DNA of 64,000 nucleotides from Candidatus Contubernalis alkalaceticus (GTDB taxonomy: Bacteria; Bacillota; Dethiobacteria; SKNC01): positions 452,001-516,000 of the forward strand of contig NZ_CP054699.1 in NCBI RefSeq assembly GCF_022558445.1, written 5' to 3'. The notes below the pieces were generated by a model. It saw only the letters and a program-made list of their open reading frames with translations. It ran no database searches and had not been told where the DNA came from. Below are positions 26,526 through 35,326 of the stretch, in pieces. Made by a program: the position numbers and the translations under genes. Position 1 is the stretch's first letter. Each line of letters opens with the position of its first letter.

Positions 26526-27218
26526 TTATTGTCCTGTACTTAAGCCTTTAGCAGTTTCTTCTGCACCTAAATGATTACGCCAAACAAAATGGGCATTGAG
26601 ACATTCACGGTACATCAGTATACGATAATAAAATCCCAACACTAAACCAAACTTTTCTTCCTTACCATAGTGTGAAATCCCTTTTAGATGTGGGGTTTTA
26701 AGCGGTAGATCCCAGTGTTCCGTCAGCCGGGTCATGAAAACTTCTACTCCGAAACGGCACCAGTCAAGATCTGGAAGCTGGGATATGAACCACCCGGATA
26801 GGCCCCTCTGTCCGTTTGTTATACTGATAAAGCGCTGTACCAGATCTACATTTTTCCTGCCCTGTACAAACCTTCCCACAGTCATTGCTGTTTTTGGGTC
26901 TTCCATCAGTGGATCTAATAATTGATCCAAATGCTCGTGTTTTAGATTGATTAAATCAGCATCAAGAAAAAGCCAGTAATCTGCAGGCCCGGCATGATTA
27001 ATACCTGTCTGCAGGGCAGCTCCCTTCCCCCGGTTTATTTTATGGGATACTACCTGCACCGGGTATTGCTGGGCTTTTATTTTAGTATCATCAACGGAAC
27101 CGTCATCAATTATCACAACTTCTGCTTTTCGATTATAACTGCAGACAATATCCAAAACAGGTTCAATTCTTTTTCCTTCATTAAGCGCAGGAATAAGGAT
27201 AACTATTTCTTTGGTCAT
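26526..27218 (-). CDS. Family 2 glycosyltransferase
   Basis: A 230-residue GT-A enzyme with the GT2 landmarks IPALNEGKRIEPVL, VVIIDDGSVDDT and FLDADLINL (the DxD metal site), and HKINRGKGAALQTG. It has no membrane tail. The nearest recognisable relatives are polyprenyl-phosphate or cell-envelope sugar transferases, and small stand-alone GT2 proteins of Firmicutes; donor and acceptor are unknown. The ATG follows GAGGAG. Its leader carries a perfect ATT/TAA trinucleotide run directly before the ribosome site (27231-27253). Confidence 0.82.
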   Translation of the reverse strand: MTKEIVILIPALNEGKRIEPVLDIVCSYNRKAEVVIIDDGSVDDTKIKAQQYPVQVVSHKINRGKGAALQTGINHAGPADYWLFLDADLINLKHEHLDQLLDPLMEDPKTAMTVGRFVQGRKNVDLVQRFISITNGQRGLSGWFISQLPDLDWCRFGVEVFMTRLTEHWDLPLKTPHLKGISHYGKEEKFGLVLGFYYRILMYRECLNAHFVWRNHLGAEETAKGLSTGQ

Positions 27219-27230
27219 TTTTTTCTCCTC

Positions 27231-27253
27231 TTATTATTATTATTATTATTATT
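27231..27253. repeat. Trinucleotide (TTA)n run before the GT2 gene
   Basis: 23 bases of perfect TTA repeat, nearly eight units, lying immediately upstream of the GAGGAG ribosome site of the minus-strand GT2 gene. It reads as (TAA)n on the transcript side. Replication slippage here would change leader length. Confidence 0.9.
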
Positions 27254-27502
27254 GTAAAGCAATACCTCATTTGAAGGCGTAAAAATCACCCTGGAGGTAT
27301 GGATGTTTATGTTGGATAGGTTTACTTTGTCTTTAGTATAACTATAGGGTATTATGTAAACTAAGTCAATGTAATTCATTTACAACTCTTTGACTGATTT
27401 ATCCAAACTTTTTTTAAAATTTACTTTCTTCCTTTAAAAAAGTCTTGAATATGGTTATTCACCCTCAAGGAAAAGGAGAGGGTTAACAGTATTTCTTAAA
27501 TT

Positions 27503-27518
27503 TCACCCCTTGGGGTGA
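27503..27518. promoter_or_regulatory. 16-base perfect palindrome in the 27.2-27.65 kb gap
   Basis: TCACCCCTTGGGGTGA reads the same on both strands. It lies 136 bases upstream of the gene at 27654 and 285 bases upstream of the GT2 gene in the divergent gap. It could be an operator for a dimeric regulator or part of a hairpin. The rest of the 435-base gap shows only AT-rich sequence and an imperfect ACCCTC/GAGGGT hairpin at about 27462-27485. Confidence 0.35.
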
Positions 27519-27653
27519 TATCTTTAGCAGGCCTAGTAACTTTATGATTATAGTAAATAGGTCACCTTAGAGTTTCTTTAATTTCAGTTTCAAAAGATAA
27601 GTATTTTTTGAAAAAAAATTGTAGTATTATTAGCAAAGAATGGGAGGAAGCAA

Positions 27654-28217
27654 ATGGGCAAAACGCAGGAATTGATATCTTCGGAGGAGGGCCGCAGGCA
27701 GTTGGATGCCTTTCGTAAGAAAAGAAGGGCCTGGGCCTGGATTTTTTTCTTTATACTGGTTCCGATTATCTTTGTGGTCATTTGGATTTCTCATCCTGAG
27801 GAAGGACTTTCAATAGAGGTGGTATACAGCTTAATGGGTTTTGTGGTTGTTACCGGATTTTTGGCTTTAATTACTTCAAAGGGTGCCAATCGGGGTTGGC
27901 AGGGAACTTTGGTGGACAAATACGTCAAAGAAGTTAGAGTTAATCGGGGGGAATATGTGGAAATGGTTCCCAGGAATTATCTGATATTTAGAACAGACCA
28001 GGGGAAAATGAGAAAAATAACAGTGCCTGCCGGTTTGCTTCATTACTTTAAAAAAGGGGATCGGGCAGTAAAGATTAAGGGCTTTGAATACCCAGAGAAA
28101 ATTGACCGGGATGGAAAGCAACAGATTTGCATAACCTGTGGATCCATATTTAACGCCGGGGAGGATAAATGCTCTCGCTGCAAAAGCCCGGCCATTAACC
28201 CCAATCACTTTATATAA
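27654..28217 (+). CDS. Two-helix membrane protein with C-terminal zinc ribbon
   Basis: I do not recognise this 187-residue protein. A basic, charged N-terminus is followed by two membrane helices (about residues 27-45 and 57-75), a soluble beta-rich domain (about 80-150), and a C-terminal treble of cysteines CITCG...CSRCK typical of a rubredoxin-like zinc ribbon. The topology places both the beta domain and zinc ribbon on the same side, probably the cytoplasm. RBS GGGAGG precedes the ATG. It is followed by a 42-codon ORF and by a second zinc-ribbon membrane protein, suggesting a functional unit with the RDD gene at 29540. Confidence 0.75.
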   Translation: MGKTQELISSEEGRRQLDAFRKKRRAWAWIFFFILVPIIFVVIWISHPEEGLSIEVVYSLMGFVVVTGFLALITSKGANRGWQGTLVDKYVKEVRVNRGEYVEMVPRNYLIFRTDQGKMRKITVPAGLLHYFKKGDRAVKIKGFEYPEKIDRDGKQQICITCGSIFNAGEDKCSRCKSPAINPNHFI

Positions 28218-28235
28218 AGGAAGGAAAGAATCATT

Positions 28236-28364
28236 ATGACTTTCTGGAGACAGCTGGGGATTACCGTGGTGGTTACTCTGATTACTATGGGATTTTTTTT
28301 GGGGTTATTATGTATTGTCTTGAAGATTACTTCACCTTATTTAAGTAAAGAGCTGCTGTATTAA
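28236..28364 (+). CDS. 42-residue single-helix membrane peptide
   Basis: ATG at 28236 is preceded by AAGGAAGGAAAG and opens a 43-codon frame starting MTFWRQLGITVV and ending in KELLY. The middle (about residues 8-30) is one hydrophobic helix. It lies 18 bases after the zinc-ribbon gene and 45 before the next, on the same strand. Short length makes coding status less sure, but ribosome site, hydrophobic profile and tight placement support it. Function unknown. Confidence 0.55.
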   Translation: MTFWRQLGITVVVTLITMGFFLGLLCIVLKITSPYLSKELLY

Positions 28365-28409
28365 GGATAGCATTGTTTGTTTATATAATATATTAAGAGG
28401 AGACTGCTC

Positions 28410-29519
28410 ATGAAAAAAATACTGAATTATTGTGAAAAATGCGGCTCATCTCTGGAAAAACAGGACAGCTTCTGCCAGGGGTGCGGCCACCCCTTTGCTA
28501 TGGCAGAGGTAGATGCCCGGGATGAAGAAACGGGATATGCTGTTGGCAAGGGAGGATCCATTTCCTGGGAAACGCAAATTTCTCTTTTAACCAATCCCTT
28601 GGTAGTAAAACAGTTTGTCATGGCGATATTGTTTTCCGGCCTTTTTATGGCTTTGTTTCTTTCTTTCCTTTTACTGGTTACGGGGGAACCGGAGGGTATC
28701 CCTGGTATACTGGTGGGAACTTTAATTGCGGTGTCGGTGTTAGGGGTTCTGATGCTTTTGGCCATCCTTTTGGTTTTCAGAGGCCGGTTTCAGGTACGCT
28801 TCACCGTGGACCATAAAGGAGTGCTGTGGGAAACTATAGATAAGAGGGCTAAAACCGGCAGCCGCCTGGCAGTAGTGTTAGGGATTTTGGGGCGCAGCCT
28901 CCCCGCCGCCGGTGCTGGGACCCTGGCCATGTCCCGGGAAAAGGAGTTTGTGAGTTGGAAGGAAATGAACCGCGCTGAATATAATCAGAATCAGACCATG
29001 ATTACTCTACGAAATAGCTGGAGGCCGGTGATGATGTTGGTCTGTACTACGGACAATTACGACATGGTGGTTGATTTTGTAAAGGGAAAATTTCAAACCA
29101 CTGAAGAAGCAGAAGCCCTCTCCCAGAAGAGGAAAAGCCCACTTCCTAAACTACTTTTTAGGACATTCCTGGTACTATTGGCGTCTGCGCAGGTTTTTCT
29201 TCTCCCTTATCCCTTTGATATGGATATTTTTATTCCACTGCTTATGCTGTTATTCGCCCTGGCTACCGTTTGGCTGGTGCCCTTCATGGGGTATGTGGTA
29301 ATTGGTTGTGCATTTTTTATAGCATTGGAAATATTGCTCATCAGCCTGGAGGTTAAAGAAAGCATGTTTTCTTCCCTGGGCACGTATCACAACTATGAAA
29401 TATTTAGCGGTGATGATTGGTTTGTCCTTTTCTTGGCCTTTGCCGGCCTGGCTTACCTGGTCTGGTTTTCCTGGCGTTCTATCCGGGGAAAGATACTTCC
29501 CGCCTTATTTGAAGATTAG
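28410..29519 (+). CDS. Membrane protein with N-terminal zinc ribbon
   Basis: An unrecognised 369-residue protein. Residues 8-27 form a zinc ribbon (CEKCG-x13-CQGCG). A membrane pair follows at about 70-125, then a soluble domain (about 125-235) with a beta-rich segment, and a C-terminal group of four helices (about 245-360). Such N-terminal ribbons are common in poorly characterised membrane proteins of Firmicutes. RBS GAGGAG lies before the ATG. Neighbouring genes encode another zinc-ribbon protein, a small membrane peptide and an RDD protein, all in the same direction. No enzyme motif is visible. Confidence 0.75.
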   Translation: MKKILNYCEKCGSSLEKQDSFCQGCGHPFAMAEVDARDEETGYAVGKGGSISWETQISLLTNPLVVKQFVMAILFSGLFMALFLSFLLLVTGEPEGIPGILVGTLIAVSVLGVLMLLAILLVFRGRFQVRFTVDHKGVLWETIDKRAKTGSRLAVVLGILGRSLPAAGAGTLAMSREKEFVSWKEMNRAEYNQNQTMITLRNSWRPVMMLVCTTDNYDMVVDFVKGKFQTTEEAEALSQKRKSPLPKLLFRTFLVLLASAQVFLLPYPFDMDIFIPLLMLLFALATVWLVPFMGYVVIGCAFFIALEILLISLEVKESMFSSLGTYHNYEIFSGDDWFVLFLAFAGLAYLVWFSWRSIRGKILPALFED

Positions 29520-29539
29520 GTTTTAGTTTAAGGAAAAGG

Positions 29540-30079
29540 ATGATTATATTGGACATTGTCAATGAAAAAATTGAAGTAAATTTCCCCATGGCATCCCGGT
29601 GGAAAAGGGTATGGGCCTTTCTAGTGGATATGGTTATTGCCGGGCTGATCTCTACTACCGGTTCGCTTTTTGGTATATATGTAATTTTTAAACTTATGTC
29701 ATTTCAGGAAGTAGAATTCTTACACGGTTTTGGCGAGGGATCCGTTTTTATCTACTTCCTGGTCATGATGCTCAGTTATATATGGTTTATTGCCTACATC
29801 CTCCTTCGGGACTCCTTTGGGAAGGGACAGAGTTTTGGAAAAAGATTATTTGGTTTAAAGGTAATCAAACTGGATAACGGCCTTTCCTGTAGTCCTGGAG
29901 ATTCATTTATGCGCAATTTACCCGGTTTTGGTTTTATTCTTTTAAACTATTTTTTACCTATCTTTACTTTTCCATTTCTGCTGATAGAACCTGTAACAAT
30001 ATTTAGAAGTTTGAAAGGACAGCGTATTGGAGACTGCTGGGCTCGAACTCAGGTGATTGATATAAAACAGCATAAATAA
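29540..30079 (+). CDS. RDD-family membrane protein
   Basis: A 179-residue protein with the RDD signature: ASRWKRVWAFLVDMVIAG (the Arg/Asp pair in helix one) and SFGKRLFGLKVI after helix three, with FMRNLPG near helix four. RDD proteins are small membrane proteins of mostly unknown role; some act in Na+ transport or accompany secretion and lipid-modifying systems. It is 20 bases after the zinc-ribbon gene and ends the cassette. RBS AAGGAAAAGGA precedes the ATG. Family firm, function open. Confidence 0.85.
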   Translation: MIILDIVNEKIEVNFPMASRWKRVWAFLVDMVIAGLISTTGSLFGIYVIFKLMSFQEVEFLHGFGEGSVFIYFLVMMLSYIWFIAYILLRDSFGKGQSFGKRLFGLKVIKLDNGLSCSPGDSFMRNLPGFGFILLNYFLPIFTFPFLLIEPVTIFRSLKGQRIGDCWARTQVIDIKQHK

Positions 30080-30166
30080 TTTTTTTCTGGGCTTCTGTAA
30101 TAACAGGAAATCAAGGAATATAGTAGAATAATGTTAAAATTTACTGAGTGGAAGAGTTAAATATTA

Positions 30167-30571
30167 TTATTTTATAATTTCAATATTTTCCCAGGCCACT
30201 CTGTCACCCTCTTCGTTGTAAAGGGTGAAATAAAGAACACGTTTGGGGAAATATTTTTTTGTAACATAAAATACTTGAAAATAACCCTTTTTTTCTTCCC
30301 CTATAAATTTAGTAGTGAGGAAGCGGAAATATCCCCTCAATACTCGAAAATTTATAACTATTATTATCATGCTCTCTTTCATTTCTTCCGGAAGGGGGAT
30401 ATTGTTATTAGGAATTTCTAAATGGGAAAGCTTAGCTGATAGTTCTTCATGGTCAAGGTATAAATAAAATTCAGGATCATTATAGTAAGGTTTTTTCCAA
30501 TCTCCCTCCGTCAGGTTGTTAATTGATAAAGGTATATATTGAACCTTCGGGTGTTTTAGAAAATCGTCCAT
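30167..30571 (-). CDS. Hypothetical soluble protein, 134 residues
   Basis: I do not recognise this protein. It is hydrophilic, rich in aromatic residues and charged pairs, with alternating beta-like stretches (SMIIIVINFRVL; YFQVFYVTKKYF; RVLYFTLYNEEG). No signal peptide or membrane helix. The ATG at 30571 follows AAGGTGG at seven bases; a GTG three codons earlier is possible but overlaps that site. It converges with the RDD gene. A small beta-sandwich domain is a reasonable guess only. Confidence 0.65.
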   Translation of the reverse strand: MDDFLKHPKVQYIPLSINNLTEGDWKKPYYNDPEFYLYLDHEELSAKLSHLEIPNNNIPLPEEMKESMIIIVINFRVLRGYFRFLTTKFIGEEKKGYFQVFYVTKKYFPKRVLYFTLYNEEGDRVAWENIEIIK

Positions 30572-30720
30572 TTTTACCACCTTCTTATTGAATTTTTTTA
30601 ATTATAATTGTGTTAAACTTTTAGAAAAAAACAACATATTTCTTTATTATGTTATTTCTTTACAGACATAAAGGTGACATTTATAGTTCTTTTTGAATAT
30701 TCTAATTTTTATTACTTGTC

Positions 30721-30749
30721 TTGAAGAATTTTTCTTTTTAAAGCATAAT
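30721..30749 (+). promoter_or_regulatory. SigA-type promoter for the acyl-CoA synthetase operon
   Basis: TTGAAG (30721-30726), 17 bases, CATAAT (30744-30749), about 98 bases upstream of the first start. It would drive the whole six-gene operon to 36253. Confidence 0.5.
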
Positions 30750-30846
30750 ATAAAAGGGTGTGGGAAATTATTATGGCCTTTGAAGTACAAAAAGATAGAA
30801 AGATACTTTGAGGCAAAAAAAATAAAAAGGGAGGGCATTTTAAAAT

Positions 30847-32511
30847 ATGGAAAAACTTATGGATGTTACATTGGGTGACATCCTGGATGAAATGGCGGAA
30901 AAACATCCTGAGAGGGATTGTGTAATATTTCACAATAGGCCTTTTAGAAAAAACTATAGAGAATTTCGTGATTTAGTAAATCTTACAGCTAAAGGTTTTA
31001 TGAAAATGGGGATAAAAAAGGGTGATCATGTTGCTATTTGGGCTACTAATTACCCTGAATGGCTGCTGGCCATGTTTGCCACGGCTAAAATTGGAGCGGT
31101 GCTGGTAACAGTTAATACAAATTATAAAATATTCGAAGTGGAATATCTGCTGCGGCAGTCGGATACCCACACTTTGATATTTATTAATGGCTTTAAAGAT
31201 TCCAATTATTTAGAAATTATTCAATCGATGATCCCCGAACTGAAAGGGAAACAGCCGGGGGAGTGGACCTCTAAGGCTTTGCCCGGGTTAATGAATCTTA
31301 TCTATATTGGAGAAGGACAACCAGATGGTGCATACAACTGGGAGCAGCTGTATGAAATGGGCACCGGCATTTCTGATGAAGAACTTCAAGCTGTGCAAAA
31401 TTCACTGGATGCACATGATGTGATCAATATGCAGTATACCTCCGGCACCACAGGTTTTCCCAAGGGTGTGATGCTGACCCATTACAACATTGTGAACAAC
31501 GGAAAAAGTATAGGGGACTGTATGGCATTTTCACAGAAGGACAAGCTGTGTATACCGGTGCCTCTTTTTCATTGCTTCGGTTGTGTTTTAGGTGTTACGG
31601 CTTGTATCACCCATGGTTCAGCTATGGTATTGGTTGAATATTACCAGCCCTTAGCTGTAATGGAGGCTGTAAGTAACGAAAAATGCACAGCCCTACACGG
31701 AGTACCTACGATGTTTATCGCTATTTTACAGCATCCGGAGTTTAATAATTATTCTTTCTCTAATCTTAGAACCGGAATAATGGCAGGTTCCCCTTGTCCT
31801 ATTAAGGTCATGCGGGAAGTGGTGGATAAAATGAATATGACAGAGATAACTATAGCCTATGGTTTGACTGAAGGATCCCCTGTCTGTACCCAAACCAGAA
31901 TCGATGATTCCATAGAATTAAGGGTTTCCACTGTAGGCCGCTCTTTACCCTTTATGGAGTGTAAGGTCATTAATCCGGAGACAGGGGAAGATAGCCCGGT
32001 AGGAGAACCGGGGGAATTTATTGTTCGTGGTTATAATGTCATGAAAGGTTATTACAATATGCCGGAGGCTACAGCTGAAGCCATTGACGGAAATGGTTGG
32101 CTTCATACGGGGGATCTGGCAACCTGTGATGAAAACGGTTATTATCGGATTACCGGAAGGATTAAAGATATGATAATCCGTGGCGGTGAAAATATATATC
32201 CAAAAGAGATAGAAGAATTTCTCTATACCCATCCCTTGATCATGGATGTTCAGGTGATTGGGGTTCCCAGCAGGGATTATGGAGAGGAAATTATGGCTTA
32301 TATTATTTTGAAAGAAAAGGCGGAGCTTACAGCTGAAGAGGTTAAAGAATTTGTTAAAGGACATATGGCCCGGCATAAAGTTCCTAAATATGTTGATTTC
32401 GTTGATAGTTTTCCCATGACAGCCAGTGGTAAAATACAAAAATATAAACTTCGGGATAAAGCCATTGAAGATTTTAATCTGCAGGATGATGCAGCAATTG
32501 AAACGGCTTAA
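30847..32511 (+). CDS. AMP-forming acyl-CoA synthetase
   Basis: A 554-residue ANL-superfamily ligase. Motifs in order: P-loop YTSGTTGFPKGV (about residue 199), YGLTEGSP (about 339), GWLHTGDLA (about 417), GRIKDMIIRGGENIYPKEIE (about 437) and the catalytic Lys in ASGKIQKYKLR near the C-terminus. It activates a carboxylic acid to its CoA thioester with ATP to AMP and PPi. The closest pattern is medium/long-chain fatty acyl-CoA synthetase of the FadD/YngI type. As first gene of an operon with a 2-oxoacid oxidoreductase, it may act on a branched or aryl acid from amino-acid breakdown; that is inference. Confidence 0.93.
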   Translation: MEKLMDVTLGDILDEMAEKHPERDCVIFHNRPFRKNYREFRDLVNLTAKGFMKMGIKKGDHVAIWATNYPEWLLAMFATAKIGAVLVTVNTNYKIFEVEYLLRQSDTHTLIFINGFKDSNYLEIIQSMIPELKGKQPGEWTSKALPGLMNLIYIGEGQPDGAYNWEQLYEMGTGISDEELQAVQNSLDAHDVINMQYTSGTTGFPKGVMLTHYNIVNNGKSIGDCMAFSQKDKLCIPVPLFHCFGCVLGVTACITHGSAMVLVEYYQPLAVMEAVSNEKCTALHGVPTMFIAILQHPEFNNYSFSNLRTGIMAGSPCPIKVMREVVDKMNMTEITIAYGLTEGSPVCTQTRIDDSIELRVSTVGRSLPFMECKVINPETGEDSPVGEPGEFIVRGYNVMKGYYNMPEATAEAIDGNGWLHTGDLATCDENGYYRITGRIKDMIIRGGENIYPKEIEEFLYTHPLIMDVQVIGVPSRDYGEEIMAYIILKEKAELTAEEVKEFVKGHMARHKVPKYVDFVDSFPMTASGKIQKYKLRDKAIEDFNLQDDAAIETA

Positions 32512-32534
32512 AAAAAATAGGGAGGGAAAAGATA

Positions 32535-33350
32535 ATGAAATTTGGTTTCTCAACAATAGGTTGTCCCGGTTGGTCCTGGAGCGAAATTATAACAACCGCC
32601 TCTGACCTGGGTTATGATGGGGTGGAACTCAGGGGTATTGGAAGCGAGATGTATCTCCCCCGGGTCAAAGAGTTTTCTCTAGAAAAGATACCTGCATTGT
32701 GTGCCAAAATGCAGGAACTGAAGTTACAAATTCCATGTCTGACCACCAATGCCTTTTTGTTTGATTCTGAAAAGTTAGAAATTGCCCGACAGGAAGTTGT
32801 AGATTATTTGAATTTGGCATCAGCCCTTGCCACTCCCTATATAAGAGTTCTAGGGGATGCCAACCCCCAACCAGGTACAGTAGACCAGGCCCTGGTAGAG
32901 GAGAACCTTCTTTTCCTGCTGCCTTTGGCTGCGGAAAAAAATGTGACCTTACTTTTGGAAACCAACGGTGTTTATGCTTCCAGTGCTAAAATGAAAGCAC
33001 TGCTGGAAAAGATTAATCACCCAAATTTAGGGGTGCTTTGGGATATTCATCATCCATATCGTTTTCATGGTGAACCCATAGCCCAGACATATAATGAGCT
33101 TAAACCCTGGATTAAGCATGTTCACATGAAAGACTCTGTTCGTACAAGCAGCAGTGTAGAGTACCGGATGCTTACCTGTGGGGACATACCGGCAGCAGAG
33201 GTGGTATCCCTTCTATTCGCTGACAATTACTTAGGCTATCTGGTGTTAGAATGGGTAAAACGATGGAATAGTGATTTAGAAGAGCCGGGAATTGTTTTTC
33301 CCCATTATATAAATACAATTAAAAAGCTGCTGCCTGAAAAAACCAACTGA
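32535..33350 (+). CDS. TIM-barrel sugar isomerase/epimerase-like protein
   Basis: A 271-residue member of the xylose isomerase-like/AP endonuclease 2 family. Metal-site segments are visible: LLLETNGVY (Glu), WDIHHPYRFHGE (Asp and His), KHVHMKDSVR (His) and LVLEWVKRW (Glu). Such proteins isomerise or epimerise sugars and sugar phosphates, or act as inosose dehydratases and hydroxypyruvate isomerases. It lies 23 bases after the acyl-CoA synthetase and 37 before the oxidoreductase genes. Why an isomerase sits in this operon is unclear; it may work on a keto-acid or polyol precursor. Confidence 0.85.
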   Translation: MKFGFSTIGCPGWSWSEIITTASDLGYDGVELRGIGSEMYLPRVKEFSLEKIPALCAKMQELKLQIPCLTTNAFLFDSEKLEIARQEVVDYLNLASALATPYIRVLGDANPQPGTVDQALVEENLLFLLPLAAEKNVTLLLETNGVYASSAKMKALLEKINHPNLGVLWDIHHPYRFHGEPIAQTYNELKPWIKHVHMKDSVRTSSSVEYRMLTCGDIPAAEVVSLLFADNYLGYLVLEWVKRWNSDLEEPGIVFPHYINTIKKLLPEKTN

Positions 33351-33387
33351 TAAAAAGGCAAGAAGTGAAATAAAGGAGGAAAAATCG

Positions 33388-33948
33388 TTGCAGGAAATAC
33401 GTATACATGGTAGAGGTGGACAGGGAGTGGTAACTTTAGGAGAGCTCCTGGCTAAATCCGCCATTAAAACTGGAAAAGAAGCCCAGACCCTTCCCTTTTT
33501 CGGGGTAGAACGCCGGGGTGCTGCAGTGAAAGCAGCTGTCCGCATAGATGATACCCCTATTAAGGTCCGTTCTCAGTCCTACAACCCTGATTTTTTAGTA
33601 ATTTTGAATGAAAACCTTCTGGAGATTGCCCTTGACGGCGGGAAGGCCAATAATGCCATTATTATTGTTAACGCCGAACAGCCTTTGGCTGTAAACATGA
33701 GGCAGTGGATTGTTAGTGCCACCTCCATTGCCATTGAAAATGGCCAGGTAATTGGAGGGGAACCTTTTGTTAACGTTCCCATGGTGGGAGCTATTTGCCG
33801 AGTATTAGGTATACCCTTTGAAGTACTGGAAGCTACCCTCAGTGAACAGTGGAGCGGGGCAAAGTTGACGCCTAATATTGCCACTGCTGGACAAGCATAT
33901 GACACAGTAAGAGAAGTTCAGCTTGAAGGAGGGTTTAAGCATGGATAA
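33388..33948 (+). CDS. 2-oxoacid:ferredoxin oxidoreductase, gamma subunit
   Basis: A 186-residue gamma subunit with IHGRGGQGVVTLGELLA at the N-terminus and the PFFGVERRGAAVKAAVRI stretch, both family hallmarks. Start is TTG at 33388, with AAAGGAGG eight bases before. It is the first of four subunits in gamma-delta-alpha-beta order, the layout of pyruvate and 2-ketoisovalerate oxidoreductases. The complex decarboxylates a 2-oxoacid oxidatively to acyl-CoA and reduces ferredoxin. Overlaps the next gene by eight bases. Confidence 0.93.
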   Translation: MQEIRIHGRGGQGVVTLGELLAKSAIKTGKEAQTLPFFGVERRGAAVKAAVRIDDTPIKVRSQSYNPDFLVILNENLLEIALDGGKANNAIIIVNAEQPLAVNMRQWIVSATSIAIENGQVIGGEPFVNVPMVGAICRVLGIPFEVLEATLSEQWSGAKLTPNIATAGQAYDTVREVQLEGGFKHG

Positions 33949-34198
33949 AAAAATACTTCAGCCTGTATCCTATCCAACTAAAGGAGCCTGTGGGCCTACG
34001 GGTACATGGAGGTCACAACGGCCTGTTTATGATGCCGCCCTCTGCAATGGTTGTTTACTTTGTTGGCTTTTTTGCCCCGAAGCGGCCATCGCTCGGGAGG
34101 ATCGTTTAATAAATTATGACTACTGTAAGGGCTGTGGAATCTGTGCTGTGGAGTGTACCAAGAATGCTATAGCAATGGTTAAGGAGGAGGTAAAATGA
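33941..34198 (+). CDS. 2-oxoacid:ferredoxin oxidoreductase, delta subunit (2x[4Fe-4S])
   Basis: An 85-residue ferredoxin-type subunit with two complete CxxCxxCxxxC/P clusters, CNGCLLCWLFCPEA and CKGCGICAVECTKNA, which carry electrons out of the catalytic subunits. The ATG at 33941 has GAAGGAGGG before it; an in-frame TTG six codons earlier is less likely. Overlaps the gamma gene by eight bases and the alpha gene by four, so all are coupled. Confidence 0.93.
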   Translation: MDKKILQPVSYPTKGACGPTGTWRSQRPVYDAALCNGCLLCWLFCPEAAIAREDRLINYDYCKGCGICAVECTKNAIAMVKEEVK

Positions 34199-35325
34199 GC
34201 AAAATATTTGGTTCCGGAAATACTGCTTGTGCTCTGGCGGTGAGAGATGCTGATGTAGATTTTGTTGCTGCTTATCCCATTACTCCACAGACCGCTGTGG
34301 CTGAAAAGATTGCTTCCTATGTTGCTGAGGGAACCATGGATGCCAATTATCTCCCTGTGGAATCTGAGCACAGCGCTGCCAGTGCAGTTGCTGCCGCCTC
34401 TGCCATTGGGGCCAGGGTTTTTACAGCTACCTCTTCTCAAGGCCTGCTTTATATGCATGAAATACTTCATTATGCTGCGGGGGGCAGGCTGCCCATTGTG
34501 ATGGCCAACGTAAACAGGGCAGTAAATGCACCCTGGTGCCTTTATGCCGACCATCAAGATGCTGTGTCTCAGCGGGATACCGGTTGGATTCAGCTTCATA
34601 CCGCTTCCAACCAGGAAATATACGATACTATATTGCTGGCATTTAAAGTGGCCGAAGAAGTCCAGATCCCGGTGATGGTAAATTATGATGGTTTTTTGGT
34701 ATCCCACTCCTTAATGCTTTTTGAAACGTTACAAGAAAGCAAGATAAAAGAATTTTTACCTTCATATGAACCCTCCTGGAGGCTTCATCCTCAGTGGGGA
34801 GGAACCTTTGGCAATGTAACCTATTCTGAACAGTATGTTCTTTATCGGGAAAGCTTAACTCAGGATGTGAAAAGGGCTGGAGAGGTAATTGTTCGCTGTG
34901 CCAAAGAGTTCCAAGAATTAACCGGACGCTGGCATGGAGGTCACTTTGATGTTTATCGGCCTGAAAATGCTGTTTTCTTTCTCCTTTCCATGGGTTCAAT
35001 GGGCAAAGAAATGGAGATGGCAGTAGATATGCTGCGTCAAGAAGGAATATCGGCGGCAGGTTTAAGGCTGCGGGTCTTTTGTCCTTTTCCCAAGGAAGAA
35101 TTATCTGCAATACTGCCCTCCGGTTCAAAACTTCTGGTCTTTGACCGTAACCTGGTCTATGGTTCCGCTGCCGGGGCCCTTCTGCAGGAATCCCGTGCCG
35201 CACTATTCCATCGTTCCCATGACCTTGGGATAACCGGTATTTCTATAGGCCTTGGAGGCCAGGACCTCCCTGCCACTTTGTTGGCAGATAGGGCCCGGAA
35301 AATGATACAGGAGGTGGAAAAATAG
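34195..35325 (+). CDS. 2-oxoacid:ferredoxin oxidoreductase, alpha subunit
   Basis: A 376-residue alpha subunit. Landmarks are the N-terminal AAYPITPQT, VESEHSAASAVAAAS, FTATSSQGLLYMHEIL and the CoA/substrate region with VMANVNRAVNAPW. The length fits pyruvate or 2-ketoisovalerate oxidoreductase alpha chains (about 350 to 400). Whether pyruvate, branched-chain or aryl 2-oxoacids are used cannot be decided by eye; association with an acyl-CoA synthetase favours a branched-chain or aryl substrate, by inference. Confidence 0.93.
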   Translation: MSKIFGSGNTACALAVRDADVDFVAAYPITPQTAVAEKIASYVAEGTMDANYLPVESEHSAASAVAAASAIGARVFTATSSQGLLYMHEILHYAAGGRLPIVMANVNRAVNAPWCLYADHQDAVSQRDTGWIQLHTASNQEIYDTILLAFKVAEEVQIPVMVNYDGFLVSHSLMLFETLQESKIKEFLPSYEPSWRLHPQWGGTFGNVTYSEQYVLYRESLTQDVKRAGEVIVRCAKEFQELTGRWHGGHFDVYRPENAVFFLLSMGSMGKEMEMAVDMLRQEGISAAGLRLRVFCPFPKEELSAILPSGSKLLVFDRNLVYGSAAGALLQESRAALFHRSHDLGITGISIGLGGQDLPATLLADRARKMIQEVEK

Positions 35326-35326
35326 C

